From a virus, in the IMG/VR virus record IMGVR_UViG_3300008120_008032, positions 1-27,438 of that record: DNA of 27,438 nucleotides. One strand, written 5' to 3'. Positions 1 through 8,302 of the stretch are shown here, in pieces (the first letter of the stretch is position 1; each line of letters begins with the position of its first letter). Under the pieces are notes generated by a model that searched no databases, was not told the DNA's origin, and saw only the letters and a program-made list of their open reading frames with translations. The translations under genes were made by a program, and so were the position numbers.

Positions 1-1055
1 GTGATTAATTTATGGCACTCAAAATGGCGAGGGGTATCTTCATGCTCAGGACACCAACGCCAATCACCTTTATTAAATCTAAACTTAGGGTCATTCCAAC
101 ATGAGTTACAAATTGACTCATCGTATATCCTCACTGTATTTATTGAAAACTCATGCTCTTTATTAGTGAAGTTTGATATTAAGTACACCTTTTTACGCAA
201 GGCATACGATAGCCATGATAATCCACTAGATAAGCCTATGAAAAACTCACTATGGTAAATCGTATTCATAGTGTTTTCCAAAGATTTGTCTACAAATGGA
301 GTTAATCCCTTAAGGTCGCTAGTTTTTTGATACATCATCTCATCTTCCTTAGAAATTTCTAGCACCTTATATCCTTTACCTATTAAGAAATCAATAACAT
401 CTTGCCAATAGTACCACAACTTGCATTGAGAAGTAGAGTATATAGAGATACACACATACTTTTCCTCTATGGGTCTTGTCTTGGGTACAAAATCAATTAT
501 GGGAACAATCTCCCTATGAGGAATATGCAATATGTTGGAAGCACTTTGTTGGAGTGGTATTAAAACTGGGTTTACAGGCTCTCTATTTTTATCCCAATAC
601 CAACCTATCTCGAACATACCAATAAGGTCGCTAACTACCTCACCTCTTTCTACGAACTCTAACTCTGGGTAACTATTCTTAAACAAGAAGTTTTTAAATG
701 TTGAAACTATCACTTTACACTCATAGTGTTTTGCAAATTCAAGGCAATAAGGAATCCAAGCAAGTGTATCACCTAGTGCTTTGCTCTCAAATGAAATAAA
801 AACCCTTTTGCCTTTTATCCTATCAAGGAAGTTGATTTGTTCAATCGTTCTACCCTCGTATCTAATTATGATGGAAATATCCGATAAATATTTTCTATCG
901 AGTCTTGCCCATCCTCCCTTTTTCATTTGTGTTTTAAAGAGAGTTTCCTTCGTTTGCCTATCTAAGAAAGATACTTCGTATTCCCTATTTTTTCCCTCAT
1001 CCCCAGTTAATTCAAAGTATAGACCCTTTACATGATGTAGGATATATGTTAACAT
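1..1055 (-). CDS. TibC/BAHT-like autotransporter-type protein O-heptosyltransferase (3' end cut by window edge)
   Basis: Reading the minus strand from ATG at 1055 gives 351 open codons that run off the left edge. The protein resembles the bacterial autotransporter heptosyltransferase family, which transfers heptose from ADP-heptose to Ser/Thr of beta-solenoid proteins. Family-like blocks are FESKALGDTLAWIPY (residues 89-103), an NPVLIPLQ stretch near 162-169, FFIGLSSGLSWLSYAL (271-286), and a cysteine region CNSCWNDP (316-323), WCPEH (334-338), FEC (345-347). Cys316, 319, 335 and 347 fit the iron-finger cysteines known from TibC; the spacing of the first three looks the same. The start overlaps the stop of the upstream GT4 gene by 7 nt, so it is the distal gene of the operon. 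Finding such an enzyme beside heptose-synthesis genes in a phage-like context is unusual. The family call is from recognisable motifs, not a search. Confidence 0.75.
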   Translation of the reverse strand, partial: MLTYILHHVKGLYFELTGDEGKNREYEVSFLDRQTKETLFKTQMKKGGWARLDRKYLSDISIIIRYEGRTIEQINFLDRIKGKRVFISFESKALGDTLAWIPYCLEFAKHYECKVIVSTFKNFLFKNSYPELEFVERGEVVSDLIGMFEIGWYWDKNREPVNPVLIPLQQSASNILHIPHREIVPIIDFVPKTRPIEEKYVCISIYSTSQCKLWYYWQDVIDFLIGKGYKVLEISKEDEMMYQKTSDLKGLTPFVDKSLENTMNTIYHSEFFIGLSSGLSWLSYALRKKVYLISNFTNKEHEFSINTVRIYDESICNSCWNDPKFRFNKGDWRWCPEHEDTPRHFECHKLI

Positions 1056-2080
1056 TTCTCTGTATTTGTATAAACATTTACATAGCGATTCTTAATCGTT
1101 TCGCTATCTAGATTATGAAATTTAGTTACTGCTTTGTACATATCGTTAAGCCTCTTTGAAACATTCATCCAATCATATTTCTCACGAACAAACATCATGC
1201 GATTTATAGTTTCATCATAACCATCAATAATCTCCTTAACCCTTGAAACGACCTCACTAGTAGTTATTTGATTTAATTTAAATAATCCTACTATTTCCAT
1301 AGAGCCATTGTAGGTAGCAGCCATAGGGATGCAACAACTAGCAGCCTCCATCAAGGTTAAATTTGGATGCCCTGCCTCAAGCATTGAAGGATGTAAGAAA
1401 ATAGTGTGGCTATGATATATCTTTAATAACTCATCTTCACTAGGGTTAGTAGCAACTAGATTTAATTTTTCATAGGATAACAAGTCCTTGTGTATATCAA
1501 AGAACTTTTGATTGGCATCAGTTCCCACTATGGTAATAGGCAAACCTAATTCCCTCGCTGCCTCTACACCAAACCTAAAGCCTTTTCTATCGAAGCCATA
1601 ATCCCCCGCCAATCCATTGTTTGCAACCATAAGCAACCTATGGTTAAGAGGTCTAGTTGTATTAGGTATGAAATATGAGGTATTGACCCCATGAGGTAGG
1701 TAAAAAAGTTTATCCGTTTCATCGAAGTAGTTTAATAAATGTTCAGCGTGAGTTATTGAGAAAATAGATTTTTTCATAGCATCAAGGTTATGCTTAAAGC
1801 AATAACTATCCTTACCATAGTGCTCAGTGTGATGGTCATGTAAAGAAAACACATAGGGTACTCCCTTCCTATGTAATTCTAAGGCTAGATTACCCATGTG
1901 TACATGAACAAAATCATATTGATTTGGCTCGACCTCGCTCAAAAACTTAATATCTACATCGTTACCAAATGTTTCTAGACAATTCCTATACTCTCTAGTA
2001 ATCTTTTCAACAGCACCCCATCCCATTTGACCAATAGGTTTAATAGGTATCATTCCTGTTGCTACTTGACATATTTTCAT
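1049..2080 (-). CDS. GT4-type glycosyltransferase (GT-B fold)
   Basis: This 343-aa protein looks like a family 4 retaining glycosyltransferase. The N-terminal half has the Rossmann-like start MKICQVATGM and a conserved-looking H-D-H-H segment at 81-84. The C-terminal half has PITIVGTDA (181-189) and the donor-binding region HPSMLEAGHPNLTLMEA (230-246), where two glutamates (235, 245) sit where the family's E-x7-E type motif is expected. There is no membrane segment, so a cytosolic enzyme is likely. The start ATG at 2080 overlaps the 901-aa gene's stop by 4 nt (ATGA), which indicates translational coupling. Donor and acceptor cannot be read from the sequence; the neighbouring heptosyltransferases suggest it extends a heptose-containing glycan. 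Confidence 0.8.
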   Translation of the reverse strand: MKICQVATGMIPIKPIGQMGWGAVEKITREYRNCLETFGNDVDIKFLSEVEPNQYDFVHVHMGNLALELHRKGVPYVFSLHDHHTEHYGKDSYCFKHNLDAMKKSIFSITHAEHLLNYFDETDKLFYLPHGVNTSYFIPNTTRPLNHRLLMVANNGLAGDYGFDRKGFRFGVEAARELGLPITIVGTDANQKFFDIHKDLLSYEKLNLVATNPSEDELLKIYHSHTIFLHPSMLEAGHPNLTLMEAASCCIPMAATYNGSMEIVGLFKLNQITTSEVVSRVKEIIDGYDETINRMMFVREKYDWMNVSKRLNDMYKAVTKFHNLDSETIKNRYVNVYTNTEKC

Positions 2081-4782
2081 AAGAACCTTTTATCTTGTTT
2101 ATCAATAAGAGAATATCCATTTACTTGAGAAGTAAGTCTTTGCTTGACAATACCCATCTTATAAGGACTATTCTTAAATATCAAGTTGAAATACATATCA
2201 CTTGCATCCCATTTTTCTTTTCTAAATTTCTCCTTGAGCCACTTTTCAACAAACTTGGGGAACATGATACATTGTAAACCTATAATGTGGTTAGTGATAA
2301 ATAATAGGTTTTGATTAGCGACCTCTTGAATCACAGGAGATTGTAACCATCCATGTTCTAATGTTCTAGTGTCACCAAAACTAAAGTAGCCTATATTATT
2401 ATCATCAATGATTCTACAAGCCTCAAAAACCTTATTGGCAAACTCATCAATAGGAACTTCTATAATGCAATCCCCTTCGCATACTATAAGAAAGTCACAA
2501 TCATTAAATTCACTCAACACTGCGTTTTTGAACGCTTCGTAGCATCCGTAGTGGGGTGGGGTGAGGGCTGTTCCGAGTTTATGTACAGTATTGTCATCAA
2601 AGAGTTCCATTGAAACGCATTGAGGTCGTTGACAGTTGAATTTTGGTGGTAAATCCTTATAGGGTTCGTTAGTGTGGAGGATGTACTCGATTCCGTGTTG
2701 CGTGACCCTTTGGAGCGATTCCCTACTCGCTTTTTCTCTCTCATCGTTTATCGTTGTCTGTATGTGAACTAATTTAACCTTTGGCTTTTTATTGACCCAT
2801 TTAAATGAGCCAGTTCCATTATAGGTGTTTAAGTTCTTTGAATTTAGTGAATATTTTTCATTTTTATATATTGAATCGCCATCAAAGAAATCAATCGATA
2901 TATCAATAGGCTTACCATTGTAGGTAAACTCCTTTCTAAACTCACGACTTTTGCTTATTTGGAAACTACCATTATAAAACTCACCCCCATCTTCCTTCAT
3001 AGTAACTTGCACCTTCCTATCATCTACATTGTAGGTATAGAAATAGAACATATATTGATTGGGGTGCTTATCTATTGGAACAATAGAGTAGTATTCACTA
3101 TTAGAGGCGACCCCCAAACCACTATTAACCAATAGTGTTTCTTGAGGGTTATCTATCAATACTACATCATTAATTCTAGTGTTTATTTTCTTAACTAGGT
3201 AATCCTCTAGGAAATTTTGAGCACCTATGTTATAACACACTCTATTATAATCATCACTTGTCCTTACATCATCAAATAGGTTCAAAAAGAAATCAACATC
3301 AAAGGTCATACCATTCGTTTGAATACCCCTACCAAAAGGTGTTTTCAAACTACCTAAATATGCAGTGTTTGATTGCTCTACACTTTGAAAAGATGCCTCA
3401 ATAGTAGGAGCATCTAATTCGTTTAGGATTACATCGTATGTAGTATAAAAGAAACGCTTGTAACCTAAATCCTTTGCAAACTTAGTTGCTGTAAATAGGT
3501 TTACTAGTACAGTTAGTGATTGGTTGCTATGCTTTAATCCATTTATATTTACATCAACATGGTATTCATTAGTATGGCGATAAAATCTAGTGTAATAAGA
3601 ATGGTGAGTCAAGGGATTATAAGCATCGAATATGTAGTAATCAACCATCCTTTGAATATCAGCATCCACAGGGTAGTGAGAGATGAGAACAATCTTCCTA
3701 CCTAAAATTTTTAAACTTTGTATAGTTTCTTTAGTTAGTTGAACTCTACTTTTTAGATTAGGGTATGTTCCAATTACTATGACCTCCTCCTTGTTTTGCT
3801 CTTTTTTAGGATTAGTGAGTTCAAGTATCATTTTTGCATCCTCATCCACATTACCAGTTAGGTAATTCATTCCTTCAATGCCATCATACCTATTCAAATA
3901 AACATCTAGGTTATACATCAACTTTGGTAAAGTAGGGTATTGTAAAGCCTCTTTAATTACAATAGGGTTTAATTCTTTATTACCCCTATCGCCTTTTGAT
4001 GGAAACAAAAATAGGTCTGCAGCCATCATGAAGTCGTTAATATCACTTCTCTCTCCCCACACTACACAATTATTTAGCCTTTCATTCTCCTCCTTCCAAT
4101 CCATCAATGGTTTCCAATATGATTGAAAGTTCTCTGCTTGATTACCCAAAAAATGAAACTTTAACTTATACTCATGTAATTTATCGCATAGTTCAAAAGC
4201 ATACTTTTGGTTCTTTCTAGGAGTAAATAAGCCTACTATCACTATGTGCTTATAATCATTTTGTAGACCCAATTTCTTTCTATACGCACCCTTATCTTGG
4301 GGTTTTATGTCTACTGGGTATTCTATTACTTCGTAAGGAACATTTAGGTGCAAGTACTTAAGGGCATTGTATGGACTAACAAATACAAATTTGTCAGGCA
4401 TATAAATCTTGCTCAATGGATTAAAACTACTATCATGCGTAGTTTCTATTATTGTATAAGGTCTATCGTTTCTATATACCCAATCGCTTAATTCATTACT
4501 CATGAACATCTCTGGGAACTCCTCCATAGATATAACATCAGGGGAGAAGGAGGTTACTATTTCTTGAAACTCACTCGTTTTATTTTCTCCTAGTGATTTG
4601 AATTTATCATTACCAACTAGTTCAATAATTTTATTCCTTTGAACTACAAACTTCCACGCAACGAATGAGTGCTCAACTACAAGAACATCAAATTCATTCT
4701 TTAGTAGTTCGACTTTATTGGCAGTTACTTGAGGAGCACCACCAGTACTTAAGTGAGGAGTTACTATTAAAAGTTTTTTCAT
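2077..4782 (-). CDS. 901-aa multidomain glycosyltransferase (GT-B domain plus GT-A-like C-terminal domain)
   Basis: This is the largest gene in the window. Residues 1 to about 330 form a GT4-like GT-B domain, with start MKKLLIVTPHLSTGGAPQ, a central HIVIVGLFTPRKNQ segment and DLFLFPSKGDRGNKELNPIVIKEA near the donor site. A middle part from about 333 begins with a second Rossmann-like strand (VIVIGTYPN) and contains FFYTTYDVIL, which looks like a nucleotide-sugar-binding strand. After a probable beta-rich linker, the C-terminal part has DFLIVCEGDC ending at residue 772, in which E-G-D could be the metal-binding DxD-like motif of a GT-A enzyme. It may therefore add two or three sugars in sequence. 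It overlaps both neighbours by 4 nt. The GT-B assignment is firm; the domains after residue 333 are inference. Confidence 0.75.
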   Translation of the reverse strand: MKKLLIVTPHLSTGGAPQVTANKVELLKNEFDVLVVEHSFVAWKFVVQRNKIIELVGNDKFKSLGENKTSEFQEIVTSFSPDVISMEEFPEMFMSNELSDWVYRNDRPYTIIETTHDSSFNPLSKIYMPDKFVFVSPYNALKYLHLNVPYEVIEYPVDIKPQDKGAYRKKLGLQNDYKHIVIVGLFTPRKNQKYAFELCDKLHEYKLKFHFLGNQAENFQSYWKPLMDWKEENERLNNCVVWGERSDINDFMMAADLFLFPSKGDRGNKELNPIVIKEALQYPTLPKLMYNLDVYLNRYDGIEGMNYLTGNVDEDAKMILELTNPKKEQNKEEVIVIGTYPNLKSRVQLTKETIQSLKILGRKIVLISHYPVDADIQRMVDYYIFDAYNPLTHHSYYTRFYRHTNEYHVDVNINGLKHSNQSLTVLVNLFTATKFAKDLGYKRFFYTTYDVILNELDAPTIEASFQSVEQSNTAYLGSLKTPFGRGIQTNGMTFDVDFFLNLFDDVRTSDDYNRVCYNIGAQNFLEDYLVKKINTRINDVVLIDNPQETLLVNSGLGVASNSEYYSIVPIDKHPNQYMFYFYTYNVDDRKVQVTMKEDGGEFYNGSFQISKSREFRKEFTYNGKPIDISIDFFDGDSIYKNEKYSLNSKNLNTYNGTGSFKWVNKKPKVKLVHIQTTINDEREKASRESLQRVTQHGIEYILHTNEPYKDLPPKFNCQRPQCVSMELFDDNTVHKLGTALTPPHYGCYEAFKNAVLSEFNDCDFLIVCEGDCIIEVPIDEFANKVFEACRIIDDNNIGYFSFGDTRTLEHGWLQSPVIQEVANQNLLFITNHIIGLQCIMFPKFVEKWLKEKFRKEKWDASDMYFNLIFKNSPYKMGIVKQRLTSQVNGYSLIDKQDKRFL

Positions 4783-5717
4783 ATCAAAGATTTAATGCTT
4801 TCAAAAACTTGTTCTACACTAGGGTGACATTCAAATGTTGGCTTGTTTTCTAAGCACTTAATAAGAGGAGCAACGCCTTGTATGTTTCCCCATTCTTTAA
4901 TACCATGCTTGGCATTAGACCCACACTCCAATCCACACCCCCCACGAACATATTTATACCTATAATCTTGAGAGCCATTTCTATAAGGAATACGAAACTC
5001 AGGCTTAATAGAAGAACCTAAATGAACTATTGGAGTTTCTGTCGTACCTGCTAAATGCAATAATCCACTATCCATAGTTATAAAACACCTAGCCTTATTA
5101 ATCAAATGCCAACATTGGCTTATAGAGGTCTTGTTCATTAGGTTTAACCCCTTCTCTATATGAAAGTTAAATACAGGCTTTTTTACATTAAAGAAACCAG
5201 TTTCACTTGAATCCTTCCCTATGGAGATAACATTTAAACCTATATCGTTTAACATTTGAGTCAAATTCATCCAATTAATTGATTGCCATGTTCTTGTCGC
5301 CCATGTGCTCACTGGATGAATTAACACATACTCTTTTGGGATTTCAATATTTAGTTCCTCTATGGGTCTATAATAACACTCCATCTCATCTTTAGCCAAC
5401 ATGAATCCTAAATGGATAGCATGGAATTGCCTTATATCAATCATGTTATGCTTGTACTCAATACCCCTTTCATTTTTCTTTCCTACATTATAAAATGAGT
5501 TATGTACTATGTAGTTTTGATTGAAATAACCCATGTCTACGCTACTAAATTTGTAACTAGCCTCCACATAAGGGTTCATCTTAAATACCTCTGCCATTCG
5601 AGAAATGATAGTTACCTTTCTCTCGTAGTAATCATGTAGTTTCTTTATTGTAGGAGTAGCACATATAAGGTCGCCTAACCCATTACAATCTTCTAAGTTT
5701 AATGCTATTGGCTTCAT
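4779..5717 (-). CDS. GT9 family ADP-heptose heptosyltransferase-like protein
   Basis: This 312-aa protein resembles glycosyltransferase family 9, the ADP-heptose:LPS heptosyltransferases. Visible family features are the N-terminal glycine-rich NGLGDLICATPTI (residues 12-24), YVLIHPVSTWATRTW (130-144) in the middle, and the donor-site block TMDSGLLHLAGTTETPIVHLG (around 214-234) with the D-S-G-x-x-H signature at 216-221. The C-terminal region contains a cysteine-rich patch, GGCGLECG near 260. The enzyme should use ADP-heptose, which the 24028-26925 genes appear to make. It is encoded in tight coupling with the sulfotransferase upstream (1-nt overlap) and the 901-aa glycosyltransferase downstream. 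The acceptor, LPS core or a viral protein, is unknown. Confidence 0.8.
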   Translation of the reverse strand: MKPIALNLEDCNGLGDLICATPTIKKLHDYYERKVTIISRMAEVFKMNPYVEASYKFSSVDMGYFNQNYIVHNSFYNVGKKNERGIEYKHNMIDIRQFHAIHLGFMLAKDEMECYYRPIEELNIEIPKEYVLIHPVSTWATRTWQSINWMNLTQMLNDIGLNVISIGKDSSETGFFNVKKPVFNFHIEKGLNLMNKTSISQCWHLINKARCFITMDSGLLHLAGTTETPIVHLGSSIKPEFRIPYRNGSQDYRYKYVRGGCGLECGSNAKHGIKEWGNIQGVAPLIKCLENKPTFECHPSVEQVFESIKSLI

Positions 5718-6535
5718 TAGTATCTAAAATAATCGTAAAACCATTTGTATCTATTAACGACCCATTCACACACACCTTTTCCTAATATATCTTGTGCATC
5801 GGATTGTTTCATCTCTAAAGAGTTTCTAATGATGTGGTCGCCATATCCCATATTTACAGCATCATTCTCATGTGTGATTTGAGGAATAAAATCAAAATTG
5901 TGTTGAAAGTAGGGTATCTCTAAGTAATTATAAATCCTAGCAATTTGTTGCTCTGGGTTTAAACAAAAATCTTCATATTTTACAAAAAGTATTTTATGGT
6001 CATCCTTAGATTGTATAATTGCTTCTAGTCGTTCTATTGCAATTCCTACTGGAATACCTTTTGCCCAAAAATCTATCCTTTTTGGTACGGTGTTATTCTT
6101 TAATTCATGCCACTCAATTAAAGTTTCTTTGTTGGGGTTTTTTCTAAAAGCCTTTTCCATGCTACAATAAACATCTCTTAAATCTCTAATCATACAAATC
6201 ATTTTAGGTTTGTATGCTAAGAAATGCTCGACCCATCTTATGTAAAAAGACCATGAACGCCCTTTATCTAAAAAGTATTTCTTATCGGTAAGCACATTCG
6301 CATAAGCGTGTATACCAGCATTGCATAGAGCAGAAAATGCTTTGTCGTGTAACTCAGGCGTAAGGCTAAATTTGTAATCATCTACATTAGTGAAATTATG
6401 TTTTGCACCATAAAGCAATTCCATTAATCCACTAGTGGGAGTAGCATAAATATCAGGGTTTTGACCCATAATATTTTGTAAAAGGGTTGACCCGCTTCTA
6501 GGAAGGCTAGATTGAAAAAATATCTTTTCTACCAT
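5717..6535 (-). CDS. Sulfotransferase family protein (PAPS-dependent)
   Basis: This 272-aa protein has the layout of PAPS-dependent sulfotransferases. The 5'-phosphosulfate-binding loop is SLPRSGSTLLQ at residues 10-20, directly after the first beta strand. The 3'-phosphate-binding strand and helix are MICMIRDLRDVYCSM at 112-126, with Arg117 and Ser125 in the expected places, and KILFVKYEDF lies further on. No membrane segment or signal is visible, so it is probably cytosolic. It sits among glycosyltransferases. The PAPS it needs could come from the APS kinase and ATP-sulfurylase-like genes transcribed divergently at 7491-8302. A sugar on the glycan built by this operon is the likely target, but a protein tyrosine or a lipid cannot be ruled out. 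Confidence 0.85.
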   Translation of the reverse strand: MVEKIFFQSSLPRSGSTLLQNIMGQNPDIYATPTSGLMELLYGAKHNFTNVDDYKFSLTPELHDKAFSALCNAGIHAYANVLTDKKYFLDKGRSWSFYIRWVEHFLAYKPKMICMIRDLRDVYCSMEKAFRKNPNKETLIEWHELKNNTVPKRIDFWAKGIPVGIAIERLEAIIQSKDDHKILFVKYEDFCLNPEQQIARIYNYLEIPYFQHNFDFIPQITHENDAVNMGYGDHIIRNSLEMKQSDAQDILGKGVCEWVVNRYKWFYDYFRY

Positions 6536-6536
6536 A

Positions 6537-7037
6537 TCAATAGTTTATATAATAACCATACTTATCATCCCCTACAAGTAGTTTCATCATAGGGTATCTT
6601 TCCAAAAATATCTCTGGCGTAAGGTCGGGTTGTAAATGTGTTTCGTGAACATTATCCATATAAGTACCTTGCTCATAGTTATAGGGAACAGCAATCAAAC
6701 AAAGAATATCTAGGTCTTGAATCCTCTTGATTACTTGTTGGGCATCCTTCACACTTAAATGCTCAAGTACATCACCCATGATTATGTAATCATAATCTCT
6801 AAAATCAAACTCACGAATATCTCCTAAAATAACTTTGTTATACTTACTATTTAAATCAAATTGTTCTATGTAGTTTGCAAATATTTCAATCGCATCCATA
6901 TTGGGAAAATGCTCCTTTAGTAAATGCGAGTATGTACCACAACCTGGACCAACATCCAAAATGCGAATACGCTTTACTAGATTCTTTAAGAAATGTTCTT
7001 TTACTTCCTCTTTGTAAAGGGTGTAACTATAAGGCAT
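6537..7037 (-). CDS. Class I SAM-dependent methyltransferase
   Basis: This 166-aa protein is a short class I methyltransferase. Motif I is IRILDVGPGCGTYSHLL (residues 24-40), the glycine-rich SAM loop. The acidic end of strand 2 is MDAIEIF, and the motif IV region is YDYIIMGDVLEHL, like many small-molecule and sugar methyltransferases. It is shorter than the usual 200-250 residues but keeps the core strands. It lies 1 nt upstream of the sulfotransferase gene and 3 nt downstream of the DUF6165 gene, inside the glycan-transfer operon. O-methylation of a sugar in the same glycan is the simplest role. The substrate cannot be read from the sequence. Confidence 0.8.
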   Translation of the reverse strand: MPYSYTLYKEEVKEHFLKNLVKRIRILDVGPGCGTYSHLLKEHFPNMDAIEIFANYIEQFDLNSKYNKVILGDIREFDFRDYDYIIMGDVLEHLSVKDAQQVIKRIQDLDILCLIAVPYNYEQGTYMDNVHETHLQPDLTPEIFLERYPMMKLLVGDDKYGYYINY

Positions 7038-7040
7038 AGG

Positions 7041-7424
7041 TTAGTATTTTTTATGTGACTTTTCCTCTACTATTGATGAACCATACTTCTCATTAATTTT
7101 TCTCTTAATCTTTGCTCTCAAATCATTTTTCTTATACACACTACGAGCAAGTTCAATGAAAGAGGAATCAAACTTTTTCTTTCTTTCACATTCTCTTTTA
7201 CCATCTTCTATGTGCCACAACTCCTCATTAACATTAGATAGTTCTTTGAAGTATTTTGTCTTATGGTAATTGGGGTCAATTTTCTTAGCAATCTTAACCA
7301 ACATAGTCCACTCCTTATGAATGTTGATATGTTTAGATGGCTCTTGGATATACTTTAACTTGTTCTCTAGTATAGAGATTTTGTCAAATAATTCACCTAT
7401 GGAAACAGGAATCCTAATATTCAT
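7041..7424 (-). CDS. DUF6165-like protein
   Basis: This 127-aa protein starts with IPVSIGELFDKISILENKLKYI, closely resembling the DUF6165 pattern (I-P-V-S-x-G-E-L-x-D-K-I-x-I-L-E-x-K). The family is often encoded in lipopolysaccharide or glycan gene clusters, and its function is unknown to me. The rest is helical and rich in Lys and Glu, with a conserved-looking LWHIED segment. It is the first gene of the minus-strand glycan operon, preceded by a promoter-like sequence in the 7425-7490 divergent region. The family call is by memory of the signature and is moderately safe; no biochemical role is proposed. Confidence 0.7.
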   Translation of the reverse strand: MNIRIPVSIGELFDKISILENKLKYIQEPSKHINIHKEWTMLVKIAKKIDPNYHKTKYFKELSNVNEELWHIEDGKRECERKKKFDSSFIELARSVYKKNDLRAKIKRKINEKYGSSIVEEKSHKKY

Positions 7425-7446
7425 TGTAATTATCTCTAAAAGTCTT

Positions 7447-7454
7447 TAATTTTG
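7447..7454 (+). promoter_or_regulatory. Bacteroidota-type -7 box for the sulfate-activation operon
   Basis: TAATTTTG matches the Bacteroidota -7 consensus TAnnTTTG. An ATTG at 7423-7426, 20 nt upstream, is close to the -33 TTTG. Transcription would start near 7461, about 30 nt before the APS kinase ATG at 7491. Confidence 0.5.
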
Positions 7455-7460
7455 ATGAGG

Positions 7461-7468
7461 CTAAGATA
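7461..7468 (-). promoter_or_regulatory. Candidate -7 box for the minus-strand glycan operon
   Basis: On the minus strand TATCTTAG (one mismatch to TAnnTTTG) lies 20 nt downstream of an ATTG. It would start transcription about 25 nt before the DUF6165 ATG at 7424. The match is imperfect, so this is tentative. Confidence 0.3.
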
Positions 7469-7490
7469 GTGAAAATTAAAATTCGTTTCA

Positions 7491-7934
7491 ATGATAATTT
7501 GGCTTTTTGGACAACCTTGTAGTGGAAAAACTACAATCGCTCAAGTATTAAAAGACAAGAGAGAAATTATTGGGCGACCTCATTTGATAGATGGTGATGA
7601 GTTTAGGGAGATATTCCAAAACAAAAAGTATGGGAGAGAAGGTAGGATTGATAATATAAGAAAAGCAGTAATTGTTGCCAAATACATGGAGCATTGTGGA
7701 TTTACTGTAATTTGTTCTTTCGTTACCCCTTATAAAAGCATGAGGGATGAGATAAGAGAAATCTTAGGGGATGTTAGGATGATATACTTAGACTATCAAG
7801 GGGAGAGGGGTAGGGAAAACTACCATGTAGAGGATTTCGATATACCCTCCTCACAAGAGGAAAATTTCTTACATTTAAGAACTAGCGACCTTACGCTAGA
7901 TTCCTGTATTTCTAAAATTAAATCGATACTATGA
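7491..7934 (+). CDS. cysC: Adenylylsulfate (APS) kinase
   Basis: This 147-aa protein would phosphorylate APS at the 3' position to make PAPS, the universal sulfuryl donor. The P-loop is GQPCSGKTT (residues 7-15). LIDGDEFREIF corresponds to the CysC LDGDxxR block, GREGRIDNIRKAVIVAKYM to the REENIRRxxEVAK helix, and CSFVTPYKSMRDEIR to the SPxxxxR region. It is shorter than typical CysC (about 180-200 aa), with a trimmed C-terminus. The next gene starts 4 nt before its stop (ATGA). Together with the nucleotidyltransferase at 7931 and the sulfotransferase at 5717-6535, it completes a sulfate-to-sulfated-product route. Confidence 0.85.
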   Translation: MIIWLFGQPCSGKTTIAQVLKDKREIIGRPHLIDGDEFREIFQNKKYGREGRIDNIRKAVIVAKYMEHCGFTVICSFVTPYKSMRDEIREILGDVRMIYLDYQGERGRENYHVEDFDIPSSQEENFLHLRTSDLTLDSCISKIKSIL

Positions 7935-8302
7935 GTTTAAAGAAACACGCACTATTCATTGGGAGATGGCAAAACCTTCACGAAGGGCATTTATGGTGTT
8001 TTAACCAAAAATTAAAAGAGGGATTACCCATCATAATTGCTATTAGGGATGTAGAGGTCGATGAAAATAATCCAAGAACTGCTAAAGAGGTTAAATTTAT
8101 ACTAGACCTTCATTTTCAAGAACTTATAGAAATAGGAAAGGTAAAAATCATGATTATACCCGATATTGAAGGGGTATATTATGGTCGTTCTGTTGGATAT
8201 AAAGTGGAGGAGTTAGTACCACCTAAAGAAATAGCAGAGATTAGTGGAACTAAGATTAGACAACAACTTAAGGAACAAGAGGACAAAAAAACCAATATAT
8301 GA
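7931..8302 (+). CDS. Short HxGH-type nucleotidyltransferase, candidate ATP sulfurylase
   Basis: This 123-aa protein is a minimal nucleotidylyltransferase-fold enzyme. FIGRWQNLHEGH (residues 9-20) carries the HxGH motif at 17-20, and EISGTKIRQQL (103-113) resembles the ISGTxxR motif at the end of the catalytic domain of Sat-type ATP sulfurylases. It is far shorter than classical ATP sulfurylase (about 400 aa or more), so only the catalytic core is present. The position between APS kinase and DUF2061, with 4-nt overlaps on both sides, argues for APS synthesis. A cytidylyl- or pantetheine-phosphate-type activity would be the alternative. The fold is confident; the substrate is inferred from context. 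Confidence 0.7.
   Translation: MSLKKHALFIGRWQNLHEGHLWCFNQKLKEGLPIIIAIRDVEVDENNPRTAKEVKFILDLHFQELIEIGKVKIMIIPDIEGVYYGRSVGYKVEELVPPKEIAEISGTKIRQQLKEQEDKKTNI

Noticed and set aside
1-258. Plus-strand ORF of 85 aa at the left edge
   Set aside because: It is antisense to the TibC-like gene, which is open for the whole 1055 nt and has strong family motifs. The plus-strand product has no recognisable features.
781-1035. Plus-strand ORF of 84 aa
   Set aside because: Also antisense inside the TibC-like gene; composition is only the complement of that coding sequence.
2514-2744. Minus-strand 76-aa ORF
   Set aside because: It is a different frame inside the 901-aa glycosyltransferase, with no start context and no family resemblance.
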